From Hydrogenoanaerobacterium sp032017025 (GTDB lineage: Bacteria; Bacillota; Clostridia; Oscillospirales; Ruminococcaceae), in contig NZ_DALZQO010000004.1 of the NCBI RefSeq assembly GCF_032017025.1, positions 62,001-126,000 on the forward strand: a stretch of 64,000 nucleotides of DNA. The letters run 5' to 3'. Of this stretch, positions 34,426 through 43,314 are shown piece by piece (positions within the stretch are counted from its first letter, which is position 1; every line of letters begins with the position of its first letter). The notes below the pieces were generated by a model. The model saw only the letters and a program-made list of their open reading frames with translations. It had not been told where the DNA came from and ran no database searches. The position numbers and the translations under genes are program-made.

Positions 34426-35499
34426 CTATGCTTCTTGCGGAGGTAGGCTTTGTGCCGTTTCAAACATCGTAATAATATTTTCTACCGGTGTGTCTGCCTG
34501 AATATAATGGGCACTGGTTAAGATATAGCCCCCGCCTTTTCCCAACGCCTTGGTTACACGCTTTACTGCCTCTTCAACGTCCTGCTTTGTGCCCTTTGGC
34601 AGAGTAAACTGGATATCAATTCCGCCGTGGAAGCAAAGCCTGTCCCCATAGTTTTTCTTAATCTTGTCCATATCCATACCGGCCGCGTTGGGCTGTATTG
34701 GGTTGAGAACATCGATGGGGAGCTCTGCCAAATCCTCAATCATATCGTAAATTGCACCGCAGGAGTGATACATCACGGTTTTTCCATAGCTTTTGATAAC
34801 CCGATTGAGCTGCTGATGGTAAGGCCTAACGAATTCGGCCCACATCGCTTTGGACATCAGCAAGGTGTTTTGCGCCGCTATGTCGTCGTAGGTATAGACC
34901 ATGTCGTATTTTTCACCAGCGTTATCCATGGTACGGCGAACATATTCGCAGTAGAAATCGGTCAACCGACCTATGATATCATGTGCAATTTCCGGTTCCA
35001 GCACCATGTCCATCATAAACTGTTCATACCCTCTAAGTGCCCATGCCAGCTCAAACAATCCGCCTGTTTCAACCTTTATGTAGTAGGTTTTATGCGCGTC
35101 ACCAATTTTGTTTGAGAGCGCTTTAAAATCCCAGTTGTCGATATTGGGCCACTTATCGTACTTTTCGAGATCTTCTACTGTTTCGGCAAAACCCAGCGGA
35201 GAACTTGCATATTCCTCATACTCACAAAACTCATTTTTAACAACGCGCCTATGAACACCCATGGCATCAAAATAACTGTTGTCTTGCATCTTTACAAGTT
35301 CCGGGCCAATATAATCCGGTTGAAATTGGCGGACATCGATGCTGAGGTTTTTGAGAATTTGCTCCTCACTGTCTGTACAAAAATAACACTTCAGCTTCTC
35401 CCACACCTCGGGCACCGCCCAAAAGTCGAGCGGAACGCGATCTGTAACCTGATGTGCCAGTGCTGCCAGTACCCTTTCTCTGGGTAACATTGCTCTCAT
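34426..35499 (-). CDS. Uroporphyrinogen decarboxylase-like (UroD/MtaA family) protein
   Basis: A TIM-barrel protein of the UroD superfamily, not a true haem enzyme. The ATG at 35497-35499 has AAGGAG 9 nt upstream, giving 357 aa starting MRAMLPRERVLAAL; an upstream start adds 58 unrelated residues. The motif MYHSCGAIYDMIEDL matches the HxC metal site of MtaA/CmuA methyltransferases. The distal ligand region reads LTSAHYIQADTPVENI, with His where MtaA has Cys. First gene of the nucleoside operon. It may transfer a methyl or decarboxylate a substrate, perhaps from a modified nucleoside. Confidence 0.8.
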   Translation of the reverse strand: MRAMLPRERVLAALAHQVTDRVPLDFWAVPEVWEKLKCYFCTDSEEQILKNLSIDVRQFQPDYIGPELVKMQDNSYFDAMGVHRRVVKNEFCEYEEYASSPLGFAETVEDLEKYDKWPNIDNWDFKALSNKIGDAHKTYYIKVETGGLFELAWALRGYEQFMMDMVLEPEIAHDIIGRLTDFYCEYVRRTMDNAGEKYDMVYTYDDIAAQNTLLMSKAMWAEFVRPYHQQLNRVIKSYGKTVMYHSCGAIYDMIEDLAELPIDVLNPIQPNAAGMDMDKIKKNYGDRLCFHGGIDIQFTLPKGTKQDVEEAVKRVTKALGKGGGYILTSAHYIQADTPVENIITMFETAQSLPPQEA

Positions 35500-35936
35500 T
35501 AGCCTACACTCCTTTTTCGCTTGTTGTATGTAAAAGTGAAACGTTAACAAAATCTGATTCGCATGAAGTGACAGTCGGCAAGGTACTCTAAAGCAAAACA
35601 CAACTGAAAGCTTACGGTAAATACCTGTAAATTTATATCGCATTATTTTTCTTACGACATTATTTCGACACAATTCGCTATTTCGTTGTTATTTTTAATA
35701 CAATTTAGTATGTACATGTAAAATTAATGTTCAATTTGTATTGGTTTTCTTCATTATATGTATAAACTATAAACAAGTCAATAGTTATTGAAAAAAATTT
35801 CAAGTAATTATTAATTTTTTACATTTTTTTGCTATTAGACTATATGCAAATTGCAATCGGTTTGTTATAATAAAAACAAATTGAGATTTATGGCTGCTTT
35901 GTTCAATAAAGATCGGCAAAAGGAGGCACACTGCTT
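35500..35936. promoter_or_regulatory. Divergent regulatory region between UroD-like and sorC-type genes
   Basis: This AT-rich 437-bp gap holds the promoters of the divergent nucleoside operon (minus) and regulator (plus). On the plus strand TATAAT lies at 35866-35871 with a weak -35, and AAAGGAGG precedes the regulator's TTG start. A candidate operator is AATACAATTT (35697-35706) facing AATTTGTATT (35733-35742), arms agreeing at 9 of 10 positions, around TACATGTA (35713-35720). The layout suggests one regulator controlling both directions. Confidence 0.5.
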
Positions 35937-36902
35937 TTGAAAAAAGAAAATCTTAAACGGATGATTGATATCTCAAAAATGTACTATGAGCAAAATTTGA
36001 ACCAAGAGGAAATTGCGAGGCGCATCAATACCTCTGTTGCCCAGATTTCAAGAATCATCAGCAATGCTAAAAAAGACGGATACATCAAAATTTCTGTAAT
36101 TGACCCGTTTGAAGAAGGAAATGATTTGCGCGATAAAGTGCTCTCCTACTTTCATTTAAAAGATGTTCGGATTGTTGAAAGCCGCGATGAGGACCAACGG
36201 ATTACTGAGAAAAATGTCGCACAGGCCGGAGCAGATTTTCTGCTCGAGATTGTGCAGGCGAATGATATTGTGGGCTTCGCCTTCAGCGATTTGATGTCCA
36301 AAATTCCAAGCCTACTGCCCGTTCGGCACATTGAAAATCTTGCCTTTGTGCAGCTAAACGGTGCACTAACCGAGCATGTAAAGGGCTTTCAGTACGATAC
36401 CATCCGGCAGACAGCCGGCAAATTGGATGCGTTTTACTACTACTTCCCCGCCCCTGCTGTTGTCAACAACCGCTATGTAAAAGACGCGCTGCATCAGGAT
36501 TCCAGTATTCAATGGGTTATTGAAACAGCAAAAAAAGCTAATATTGCAATGTACAGTATTGGCGCACCTTCAGAGAGCAATATCTATGTTACCAGCGGTT
36601 ATTTTAGCCACGATGAAATCAGAAAAATTCGTGAAGGTGGTGCCGTAGGCGAAATTTTCGGGCATTTTCTCAATCGCGAGGGTAAAATTAACGACCCCTT
36701 GTTGGAGGCGCGTATTCTCGGCATGGATATTTCAGAACTGTGTACCAAAGATTTTTCGGTTTGTGTGGCTGCCGGTGAGCATTTGGCTGAGGCAATTTAT
36801 GCCGCATTGCAAGGCAATTACTGCAATGTATTAATTACCGATGCGCGTACCGCCAAAAAGCTATTAGCTATAAAAGATCTGCAAACCTTTTATGGCCGCT
36901 GA
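35937..36902 (+). CDS. SorC/DeoR-type sugar-binding transcriptional regulator
   Basis: A 321-aa regulator with an N-terminal helix-turn-helix (about 5-55, YYEQNLNQEEIARRINTSVAQISRII) and a C-terminal phosphosugar-isomerase-like effector domain (VGFAFSDLM, FVQLNGAL, AMYSIGAPSES, EIFGHFLN). The start is TTG with AAAGGAGG upstream. It lies divergently from the nucleoside operon, so the likely effector is a sugar phosphate such as ribose or deoxyribose phosphate made by phosphorolysis. The effector identity is inference. Confidence 0.9.
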   Translation: MKKENLKRMIDISKMYYEQNLNQEEIARRINTSVAQISRIISNAKKDGYIKISVIDPFEEGNDLRDKVLSYFHLKDVRIVESRDEDQRITEKNVAQAGADFLLEIVQANDIVGFAFSDLMSKIPSLLPVRHIENLAFVQLNGALTEHVKGFQYDTIRQTAGKLDAFYYYFPAPAVVNNRYVKDALHQDSSIQWVIETAKKANIAMYSIGAPSESNIYVTSGYFSHDEIRKIREGGAVGEIFGHFLNREGKINDPLLEARILGMDISELCTKDFSVCVAAGEHLAEAIYAALQGNYCNVLITDARTAKKLLAIKDLQTFYGR

Positions 36903-36926
36903 GTACTTGAAAATGCATGCTATTTT

Positions 36927-36964
36927 AGCAAGAAGCAGGGAGTAAATCTCTGCTTCTTGCTTTT
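36927..36964 (+). terminator. Terminator after the SorC-type regulator
   Basis: GCAAGAAGCAG and CTGCTTCTTGC form a long stem with a short loop and are followed by TTTT. It ends the regulator transcript and separates it from the downstream sigma-factor operon. Confidence 0.88.
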
Positions 36965-37143
36965 GCCGCAATTAATTCACCCGTTCTGAAGAATGGTTCG
37001 TTAAGTTCCTACTACCTGTTTGGCAACAAAGAAGCTATAATATAAAAAATAGGGTAAAATATTTTTAAAATTTGAAGACTATACGCTCTGCACGTCGTTA
37101 TATTAACTGTACGACGTATGAAGGTGGTGAACACGAGCAAACA

Positions 37144-37650
37144 ATGACAAATGAAGAATTTGCACAGCTGATTGAACGCTACGAAAAGCTTGTGTTTACC
37201 ATCTGTTACCAGATGGTGCGCGATTACCATGAAGCACAAAATCTTGCGCAAGACACTTTTTTCTCTGCCTATCAACACATTGATAGCTGCCCGCCGGAAA
37301 GCTACAAGCCATGGCTCGCAAGAATCGCAACCAACAAAGCGAAGGATTATCTCAAAAGCGCTTATATGCGAAGAGTAATCGTCAGCGGAGATGAACAGTT
37401 TTCAGACATCCCTGTAAAAGAGACTCCCGATCAAATTTATATTGCAAGCGAAACCGAGCAGAACATTCGGGATAAAATTGAGGCATTAAAGGAGCCGTAC
37501 CTCAAGGTCTCCGTACTGTATTTTATTGAGGAAAAGAATGTGGAAGAAATATCACAGCTGCTAAGCAGACCTAAAAAGACGGTGCAAACGCAAATCTACC
37601 GTGCAAAGGTACTGCTGCAACAGCTGATAAAGGAGGAAAGACAGACGTGA
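37144..37650 (+). CDS. ECF-type RNA polymerase sigma factor
   Basis: A 168-aa sigma-70 group 4 protein with a region 2 (FAQLIERYEKLVFTICYQMV, then HEAQNLAQDTFFSAYQHID) and a region 4 helix-turn-helix (KNVEEISQLLSRPKKTVQTQIYRAK). I prefer the ATG at 37144, although AAGGTGGTG is 14 nt away; an in-frame TTG at 37072 has no ribosome binding site. Just upstream, TGAAGA and CGTC are 14 nt apart, resembling a self-recognised ECF promoter. It overlaps the anti-sigma gene by 4 nt. Confidence 0.85.
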   Translation: MTNEEFAQLIERYEKLVFTICYQMVRDYHEAQNLAQDTFFSAYQHIDSCPPESYKPWLARIATNKAKDYLKSAYMRRVIVSGDEQFSDIPVKETPDQIYIASETEQNIRDKIEALKEPYLKVSVLYFIEEKNVEEISQLLSRPKKTVQTQIYRAKVLLQQLIKEERQT

Positions 37651-38117
37651 AAGAGTATTTTAATGAAGACGGGCATTTAACCGATATTGCGCTGTATGAT
37701 CTGCTCGATGAACTACCCGATGAGCTCGAACGTTTAGAAATTGCGGAGCATTTAAGCTTTTGCGACCACTGCACCGAACGTTACACCGCCCTGCTCTGCG
37801 ATGACGCTCTGCTTTCTTCGCCGGAACCGCTGAAAACAAATGTGCTGCAGCGTATAAGGCAGCGGGCGCGGGTAATCTTCTTAAACCGATATGTTGCAGC
37901 GGGTGCTGCTGCATGCTTTACTATGATCTTATGGACGAGTGGTGCATTTCGTGTGGATATGCAAATCAGCGACGACAGGCCTTTTGAAAAACTTACTGTA
38001 ATGACTGAGAATTTTACCGAAAAAACTGCTGAGTTTGGACAGAACGTTTCTGATGAGATTAATAAATTTTTTACCAGCTTCGACTTGAAGGGAGTTTTGA
38101 ATCATGAGAAAAAGTAG
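37647..38117 (+). CDS. Putative anti-sigma factor (zinc-finger type)
   Basis: A 156-aa single-pass membrane protein starting with GTG. The cytoplasmic N-terminus has a HxxxCxxC motif (HLSFCDHC, about residues 32-39) typical of zf-HC2 anti-sigma proteins. A membrane segment lies near 72-90 (YVAAGAAACFTMILWTSG), followed by an extracytoplasmic tail with amphipathic helix. It starts in the sigma stop codon (GTGA) and overlaps the next gene by 14 nt. It probably sequesters the sigma factor until an envelope signal arrives. Confidence 0.78.
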   Translation: MKEYFNEDGHLTDIALYDLLDELPDELERLEIAEHLSFCDHCTERYTALLCDDALLSSPEPLKTNVLQRIRQRARVIFLNRYVAAGAAACFTMILWTSGAFRVDMQISDDRPFEKLTVMTENFTEKTAEFGQNVSDEINKFFTSFDLKGVLNHEKK

Positions 38118-38664
38118 CTTCTTAACCTTTATTTTTGCGTTTATTCCGGGGGCGGGGCAAATGTACCTTGGCATGATGAAAAAGGGAATTTCAATTATGC
38201 TTTCTTTTGCAATGATTACCGCAGTTTCCGGGTTTCTAAACATGCCTTTTTTCGCAATTGTACTGCCTGTGATTTGGTTCTATTCGTTCTTCGATACCTT
38301 TAACATCAAGGGGATGACCTACGAACAACGCCTAAATTATGAGGACAAGTTTATGTTCGATCTGGACGATATGCTGAAAAAAGATTGGATGCAGATTCTA
38401 AAAAAACGCCATTCGCTGGTTGGAGGCATCTGCATTGTACTTGGTATTTATATGCTGTTCCAAAATTTTGTCAGCCCTTATTTATACTTGGTCTATGAAG
38501 TAGCACCATGGTTGCATGCAATGATTCGAAACATTCCTACGCTGATTGTGTCGGTTGCAATCATTGCACTGGGCATTCATCTGGTATTTGGCGGCAATAA
38601 AAAGCGTCTTGCCCCCCCGCAGGATGAGGACTATGTAGAATATGGAGGAAAAGATCATGAATAA
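38104..38664 (+). CDS. Membrane protein with TM2-like start
   Basis: A 186-aa protein whose N-terminus FIPGAGQMYLGMMKKG looks like the TM2 domain turn, followed by two hydrophobic segments. Later spans include LVGGICIVLGIYMLFQNF and LIVSVAIIALGIHLVFGG; the latter pair is typical of LiaI/LiaF-type membrane regions. It overlaps the anti-sigma gene by 14 nt and the next gene by 8 nt. The function is unknown; a part in sensing or maintaining envelope state is inferred from the context. Confidence 0.7.
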   Translation: MRKSSFLTFIFAFIPGAGQMYLGMMKKGISIMLSFAMITAVSGFLNMPFFAIVLPVIWFYSFFDTFNIKGMTYEQRLNYEDKFMFDLDDMLKKDWMQILKKRHSLVGGICIVLGIYMLFQNFVSPYLYLVYEVAPWLHAMIRNIPTLIVSVAIIALGIHLVFGGNKKRLAPPQDEDYVEYGGKDHE

Positions 38665-39631
38665 TGAACTAGATACCGAACAGTTCGAGCATATACCCGA
38701 GTCGGAGCCTACCTCTGACACCGCCCCCGACGGTACACAGCAGCAGGGCGCTAAACCACAAGCACCGTACTATTCTTTTAAAGATACTGTACAGCCGCAA
38801 AAGGTACGGCGCGTAGGCACCTTGACAATGGGGCTTGCGCTGATTGCTACCGGCGTAGTAGCCATCGCCGTACTCTTTAACCCAAGCCTTGATGTTATTA
38901 CGATTGCAAAGCTTGCCCCTGTTGTATTGATTTTTCTCGGCATTGAAATTTTGATCAATCACTTTTTTCATCGCGGAGATAAGCTGAAGTACGACTTTTT
39001 AAGCGGATTCGTCTGCTTCGTGCTAATCTGTGCAAGCGTTAGTGCTATTATAATTCCCCCTCTATACGAGCAGTACGGCCCCCACCGCTATGAGAGCGGA
39101 TACCGTATTGGCTCTGAAATCGAGACAATGTGCTTTCAGGCACTTAGCGGAACCCCTGTTTCTTCTTTATCGGCCCGTGTACACCTTGAGGGGCCTCTTA
39201 ATTCCAAGCAAGAGCTTACTTATCAGGACTTACGCCCGATGGACTATGTGGAGCTTGATATTCAGCTGATGGGCAGCTACACCGATAAAGCACAGTTTGC
39301 ACAGGACTGTAAAAAGGTTTTGGAAAAACTCACCGCGGCGGGAATTCCTTTTCGTAATATCAGATTTAGATACAGCGCGGATGAAGGAGTTCAATACTAC
39401 CTGAATATCGATGATAAGTTTGAAGCGGCTTTGGACGCCGAAAAACTGGCTCAGCTTGTGGGGGATAACACAGAGGAGCTTGCATGGGAATCGACCCAGG
39501 CACAGCTGGAAACTGAGAGTGAAGAAATGAATTCTGAGCTAGAGCAGCAGCGCGCAGAGCTGGAACAACAACGAGAAGAGCTTGCTGCCGAGCGCCAAGC
39601 ATTTGAAGAACAACAGGCAAATGCCGCATAA
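38657..39631 (+). CDS. LiaF-like membrane protein with C-terminal coiled coil
   Basis: A 324-aa membrane protein; the ATG at 38657 has GGAGG 8 nt upstream. A Pro/Glu/Asp-rich N-terminal tail is followed by three hydrophobic segments (about 56-76, 80-97, 108-127), a soluble alpha/beta domain, and a long Glu/Gln-rich coiled coil at the C-terminus (SELEQQRAELEQQREELAAE). The membrane part resembles LiaF/DUF5668 proteins, regulators of envelope stress responses. It ends the sigma operon before a strong terminator. Confidence 0.7.
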   Translation: MNNELDTEQFEHIPESEPTSDTAPDGTQQQGAKPQAPYYSFKDTVQPQKVRRVGTLTMGLALIATGVVAIAVLFNPSLDVITIAKLAPVVLIFLGIEILINHFFHRGDKLKYDFLSGFVCFVLICASVSAIIIPPLYEQYGPHRYESGYRIGSEIETMCFQALSGTPVSSLSARVHLEGPLNSKQELTYQDLRPMDYVELDIQLMGSYTDKAQFAQDCKKVLEKLTAAGIPFRNIRFRYSADEGVQYYLNIDDKFEAALDAEKLAQLVGDNTEELAWESTQAQLETESEEMNSELEQQRAELEQQREELAAERQAFEEQQANAA

Positions 39632-39671
39632 AATCTGTGGGCTCAATCGCCTTGGCAGGCGTTGATATACA

Positions 39672-39734
39672 ATAACCCTAAACACAAAGAACCCGTCAGC
39701 ATTACGCTGACGGGTTCTTTGTGTTTAGGGTTAT
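39672..39734. terminator. Bidirectional terminator with 29-bp perfect stem
   Basis: Two 29-nt exact inverted arms, containing AAAGAACCCGTCAGC, flank a 5-nt loop ATTAC. It serves the convergent sigma operon (plus) and ABC exporter operon (minus). The stem is unusually long and fully paired. Confidence 0.92.
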
Positions 39735-39741
39735 AACAATA

Positions 39742-41568
39742 TTATGCAACATTGTTGCTTGCAAACTGGCTATTGTAAAGCTGAGCGTAAAAACCATTCT
39801 GTGCAATCAGCTCATCGTGTGTGCCTATTTCGACAATATCGCCGTCGCGAAGCACCATAATCATATTAGCATCTTTGATGGTGGAGAGCCTGTGTGCAAT
39901 TACAAAGCTGGTTCTCCCCTTCATCAGGTTTTTCATACCGCGCTGAATACGCTGTTCGGTACGGGTATCGACTGAGCTTGTCGCCTCATCCAGTATGAGA
40001 ATCTTAGGCTCAGAGAGAATTGCGCGAGCAATGGTAAGCAGCTGGCGCTGACCCTGCGAAATATTGGATGCATCTTCGTTGAGTACAAAGTCGTAACCAT
40101 CGGGTAGCTGCATAATAAATTTGTGGGCATGGGCAGATTTTGCTGCCGCCTCAATCTCATCAAAGCTAGCGCCCAACCTGCCGTATTCAATATTCTCTCG
40201 AATTGTCCCTTTGAACAGCCATGTATCTTGTAAAACCATGCCAAACAGGTCGCGTAAATCTGAGCGTTTCATATCCATAATATCCACGCCGTCAATTTTA
40301 ATGCTGCCCCCGTTAATATCATAAAAACGCATGAGCAGGTTGACGATGGTGGTTTTGCCTGCACCTGTGGGGCCGACGATTGCCACCTGTTCGCCGCTTT
40401 TTACATGAATGTTAAGGTCATGAATTAGGGGGCTTTCAGGGTTATAGCCGAATCTCACATGAGAGAAATCCACGTTCCCGTGTACCTCGGCAATTTTGGA
40501 TGCAGATTCTTTTTCAGGGATCTCTTCTGCTTCATCGAGCAGCTCGAAAATGCGTTCTGCGGCCGCACCAGTGGATTGCAGCAGGTTCATAATTTGCGAG
40601 GTTTGCACAATGGGCATTGTAAACTGACGCATATACTGAATAAACGACTGAATACTGCCGACGTACATACGGCCGGAAATAACTGCTAGGCCGCCGATAA
40701 TGGCAATGAGCGCATAGCCGATGTTTCCGATGAGGCTGATACAGGGCATCATCACACTGGACATAAACTGAGCTTTCCAGCCGTAATGATACAAACGATC
40801 GTTGATCTCATCAAATTTTTCGATTACCTCATCCTCACGGTTGAATACTTTGATTACATTGTGACCGGTGTACATTTCTTCAATATGGCCGTTGATGTCA
40901 CCAATTGCCTTTTGTTGACCGCGGAACAAGCCCTGTGATTTTTTTACCACCCCGATCGAAATGAGAAACGAGAACGGTAAAGTACACAGTGCAATACCGG
41001 TAAGCACTGGGCTGATGGTGATCATCATAATAAAGATACCCACAATAGTGGTGGCGGAGGTAATAATCTGTGTGATACCCTGCTGCAACGACTGCTGTAC
41101 CGTGTCGACATCGTTTGTAACGCGGCTGAGTACATCGCCGAAGGTACGGGTATCAAAATAGTTGAGCGGCAGTTTGCTTATTTTTTCATCCACAGCTTTA
41201 CGCAATGAATACATTGTTTTTTGGGAAACACCTGCCATAATATACTGCTCAAAATATTTAAATACCGCCGAGCAGACATACAGGGCGCCTAGTGTAATCA
41301 AAATCTTTTTCAGCAGCTCAAAGTTGATTCCTGCGCCGCCGTTTGCGGCATCGATAAGACCGCGGTGCAGCTCGTTCGTGGTAAGCCCCAGCACCAATGG
41401 TGCAAGTACAGTTGCCACTGTGGAAAGAATTGCAAAAATAACAACAAAAATAAAGCCTTTCTTGTATTTTCCGATATATCCAAAAAGGCGTTTATAGGTG
41501 CCTTTCATATCTTTCATCTTGGCGTCAGATACGTTTTTACCATGTCCCATAGGTCCCATATCAGGCAT
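39742..41568 (-). CDS. ABC exporter half-transporter (second subunit)
   Basis: A 608-aa ABC half-transporter with an N-terminal six-helix membrane domain and C-terminal ATPase: Walker A GPTGAGKTT, Q-loop GMVLQDTWLFKGTI, signature ISQGQRQ, Walker B ILILDEATSSVD, and the His of IAHRLSTI. The start is set at the ATG overlapping the upstream stop by 8 nt (MPDMGPMGHGKNVSD). With the preceding subunit it forms a heterodimeric drug or lipid exporter like BmrCD/PatAB. Regulated with marR. Confidence 0.88.
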   Translation of the reverse strand: MPDMGPMGHGKNVSDAKMKDMKGTYKRLFGYIGKYKKGFIFVVIFAILSTVATVLAPLVLGLTTNELHRGLIDAANGGAGINFELLKKILITLGALYVCSAVFKYFEQYIMAGVSQKTMYSLRKAVDEKISKLPLNYFDTRTFGDVLSRVTNDVDTVQQSLQQGITQIITSATTIVGIFIMMITISPVLTGIALCTLPFSFLISIGVVKKSQGLFRGQQKAIGDINGHIEEMYTGHNVIKVFNREDEVIEKFDEINDRLYHYGWKAQFMSSVMMPCISLIGNIGYALIAIIGGLAVISGRMYVGSIQSFIQYMRQFTMPIVQTSQIMNLLQSTGAAAERIFELLDEAEEIPEKESASKIAEVHGNVDFSHVRFGYNPESPLIHDLNIHVKSGEQVAIVGPTGAGKTTIVNLLMRFYDINGGSIKIDGVDIMDMKRSDLRDLFGMVLQDTWLFKGTIRENIEYGRLGASFDEIEAAAKSAHAHKFIMQLPDGYDFVLNEDASNISQGQRQLLTIARAILSEPKILILDEATSSVDTRTEQRIQRGMKNLMKGRTSFVIAHRLSTIKDANMIMVLRDGDIVEIGTHDELIAQNGFYAQLYNSQFASNNVA

Positions 41569-43303
41569 TGCCCCCTTTCTCAATCTCCTCAGCAGAAAGC
41601 TGCGAAGATACAATTTCTTTGTAAACATCACAGGTTTTCAGCAACTCTCGGTGTGTACCTTCCCCTGCAATACTGCCTTCATCTAGCACCAAAATGCGGT
41701 CTGCATCCATAATCGTGCTAACACGCTGTGCCACGATGATGACCGTCGCCTCTTTGGTTTCGGGCTTTAGCGATTTTCTTAGCTGTGCATCGGTTTTAAA
41801 ATCCAATGCAGAAAAGCTGTCGTCAAAAATATAAATTTCAGGCCTTTTTGCAATTGCACGCGCAATAGCAAGACGCTGCTTTTGTCCGCCGGAAACATTG
41901 GTGCCGCCCTGTGCAATATGTTCGTCAAGCTTATGCGGCTTTTCGCTGATAAAATCCCACGCTTGTGCGATTTCCGCGGCTTTCTTCAAATCATCTGAAG
42001 TCGCATTTTCATCTCCGTAGCGAATGTTTTCGGCGATAGAGCCAGTAAACAGCACTGCTTTTTGCGGCACATAGCCGATTTTATCGCGCAGAACCGTCTG
42101 GTCATATTCACGCACATCAATTCCATCTACCAGCACCTGGCCCTCGGTTGCATCATAAAGGCGAGGGATCAGGTTGACCAGTGTTGTTTTTCCGCTGCCG
42201 GTGCTACCGATAATCGCGGTAGTTTCACCCGGCTTTGCTGAAAATGTAATGTGTGAAAGCGCCGCCTCCTCGGCATGATCAAAGCTAAAGCTGACATCTT
42301 TAAACTCCACATATCCCTTCTTGCCGCTGTCCTGAGCAGGTTGCTCTGGGTTTTGTATCGAGAGCTCCATGTTCAGCACTTCGTTGATACGGTCTGCAGA
42401 AGCAGAGGCTCTGGGCAGCATGACAAAAATCATAGAGAGCATGGTAAGAGACATCATAATCTGCATAACATATTGAATAACAGCAACGACATCGCCGTCG
42501 AGCAGAGTTCCCTGCCCTACCCACTTTGCGCCAATGGCGACGATAGCAATGGTAGTCGCATTCATTATAAGCATTACCGCGGGCATCATGGCGGTCATAA
42601 TCCGCTGCATTTTCATTGCTGTTGCGGTAAGGTCAATATTTGCAGCATCAAACCGTTTATGCTCGTGCTCGTCGGTGTTAAACGCACGAATAACACGGAT
42701 ACCGGTAAGCTTTTCGCGCAATACACGGTTGATGGTGTCGAGCTTTTTCTGCATCGATTTCGAAAGCGGCATTGCCTTGCTGGCCACTACCACCACTACG
42801 GTTACCAGAACCAAAATAGATGCAAAGATGATTGCCGAAAGCCCTGCATTTTTGCTGACCGCCATAAAAATACCGCCTATGGCCATGACAGGGGCTTGCA
42901 GCACAATCCGCATAAACATCATCATAAAGGTTTGTACTTGTGTAATGTCGTTGGTGGTACGCGTAATGAGCGACGCCGTACCAATCTGATCAAACTCATG
43001 CAAAGAAAAGCTTTCTACCTTTACAAATACCTTGCGGCGCAGGTTGCGCCCAAGCCCGGTGGATATGCGCGAGGAAAGAAAACCGTTAATTAGGTTGCAG
43101 ATAGCACTGAGAACTGCAAACGCAATCATCATAAGCCCGATTCGGATGATGTATGGATTATCGCCTGTAACAATGCCCTTGTTGATAATATTCGATAACA
43201 GGTTTGGCAGCTGAAGATCTGCCAAAACGCCACAAAATGTGAGTATAACAACGCCAAGCACCGCTATTTTAAAAGACTTTAGTTCTTTGAAAACGGTACG
43301 CAT
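41561..43303 (-). CDS. ABC exporter half-transporter (first subunit)
   Basis: A 580-aa ABC half-transporter. The membrane domain has six spans, and the ATPase carries Walker A GSTGSGKTT, Q-loop GYVPQKAVLFTGSIAENI, signature VSGGQKQRLAIARA, and Walker B IYIFDDSFSALD. The residue after Walker B is Asp (DDS) where Glu is usual, typical of the degenerate catalytic half in heterodimeric exporters. It lies 11 nt after marR and overlaps the second subunit by 8 nt. Confidence 0.88.
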   Translation of the reverse strand: MRTVFKELKSFKIAVLGVVILTFCGVLADLQLPNLLSNIINKGIVTGDNPYIIRIGLMMIAFAVLSAICNLINGFLSSRISTGLGRNLRRKVFVKVESFSLHEFDQIGTASLITRTTNDITQVQTFMMMFMRIVLQAPVMAIGGIFMAVSKNAGLSAIIFASILVLVTVVVVVASKAMPLSKSMQKKLDTINRVLREKLTGIRVIRAFNTDEHEHKRFDAANIDLTATAMKMQRIMTAMMPAVMLIMNATTIAIVAIGAKWVGQGTLLDGDVVAVIQYVMQIMMSLTMLSMIFVMLPRASASADRINEVLNMELSIQNPEQPAQDSGKKGYVEFKDVSFSFDHAEEAALSHITFSAKPGETTAIIGSTGSGKTTLVNLIPRLYDATEGQVLVDGIDVREYDQTVLRDKIGYVPQKAVLFTGSIAENIRYGDENATSDDLKKAAEIAQAWDFISEKPHKLDEHIAQGGTNVSGGQKQRLAIARAIAKRPEIYIFDDSFSALDFKTDAQLRKSLKPETKEATVIIVAQRVSTIMDADRILVLDEGSIAGEGTHRELLKTCDVYKEIVSSQLSAEEIEKGGNA

Positions 43304-43314
43304 AGGGGTCCTCC

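Noticed and set aside
34426..35499. UroD-like gene as haem biosynthesis hemE
   Set aside because: No other tetrapyrrole gene is nearby, and the HSCG metal-type motif fits the methyltransferase-like branch better.
39672..39734. 29-bp inverted repeat as a transposon end
   Set aside because: It sits between convergent operons with a 5-nt loop, the classic layout of a bidirectional terminator, and no transposase is near.
42275..43093. Plus-strand frame of 272 codons opposite the ABC exporter gene
   Set aside because: His/Asn-rich composition typical of an antisense shadow of a membrane protein gene.
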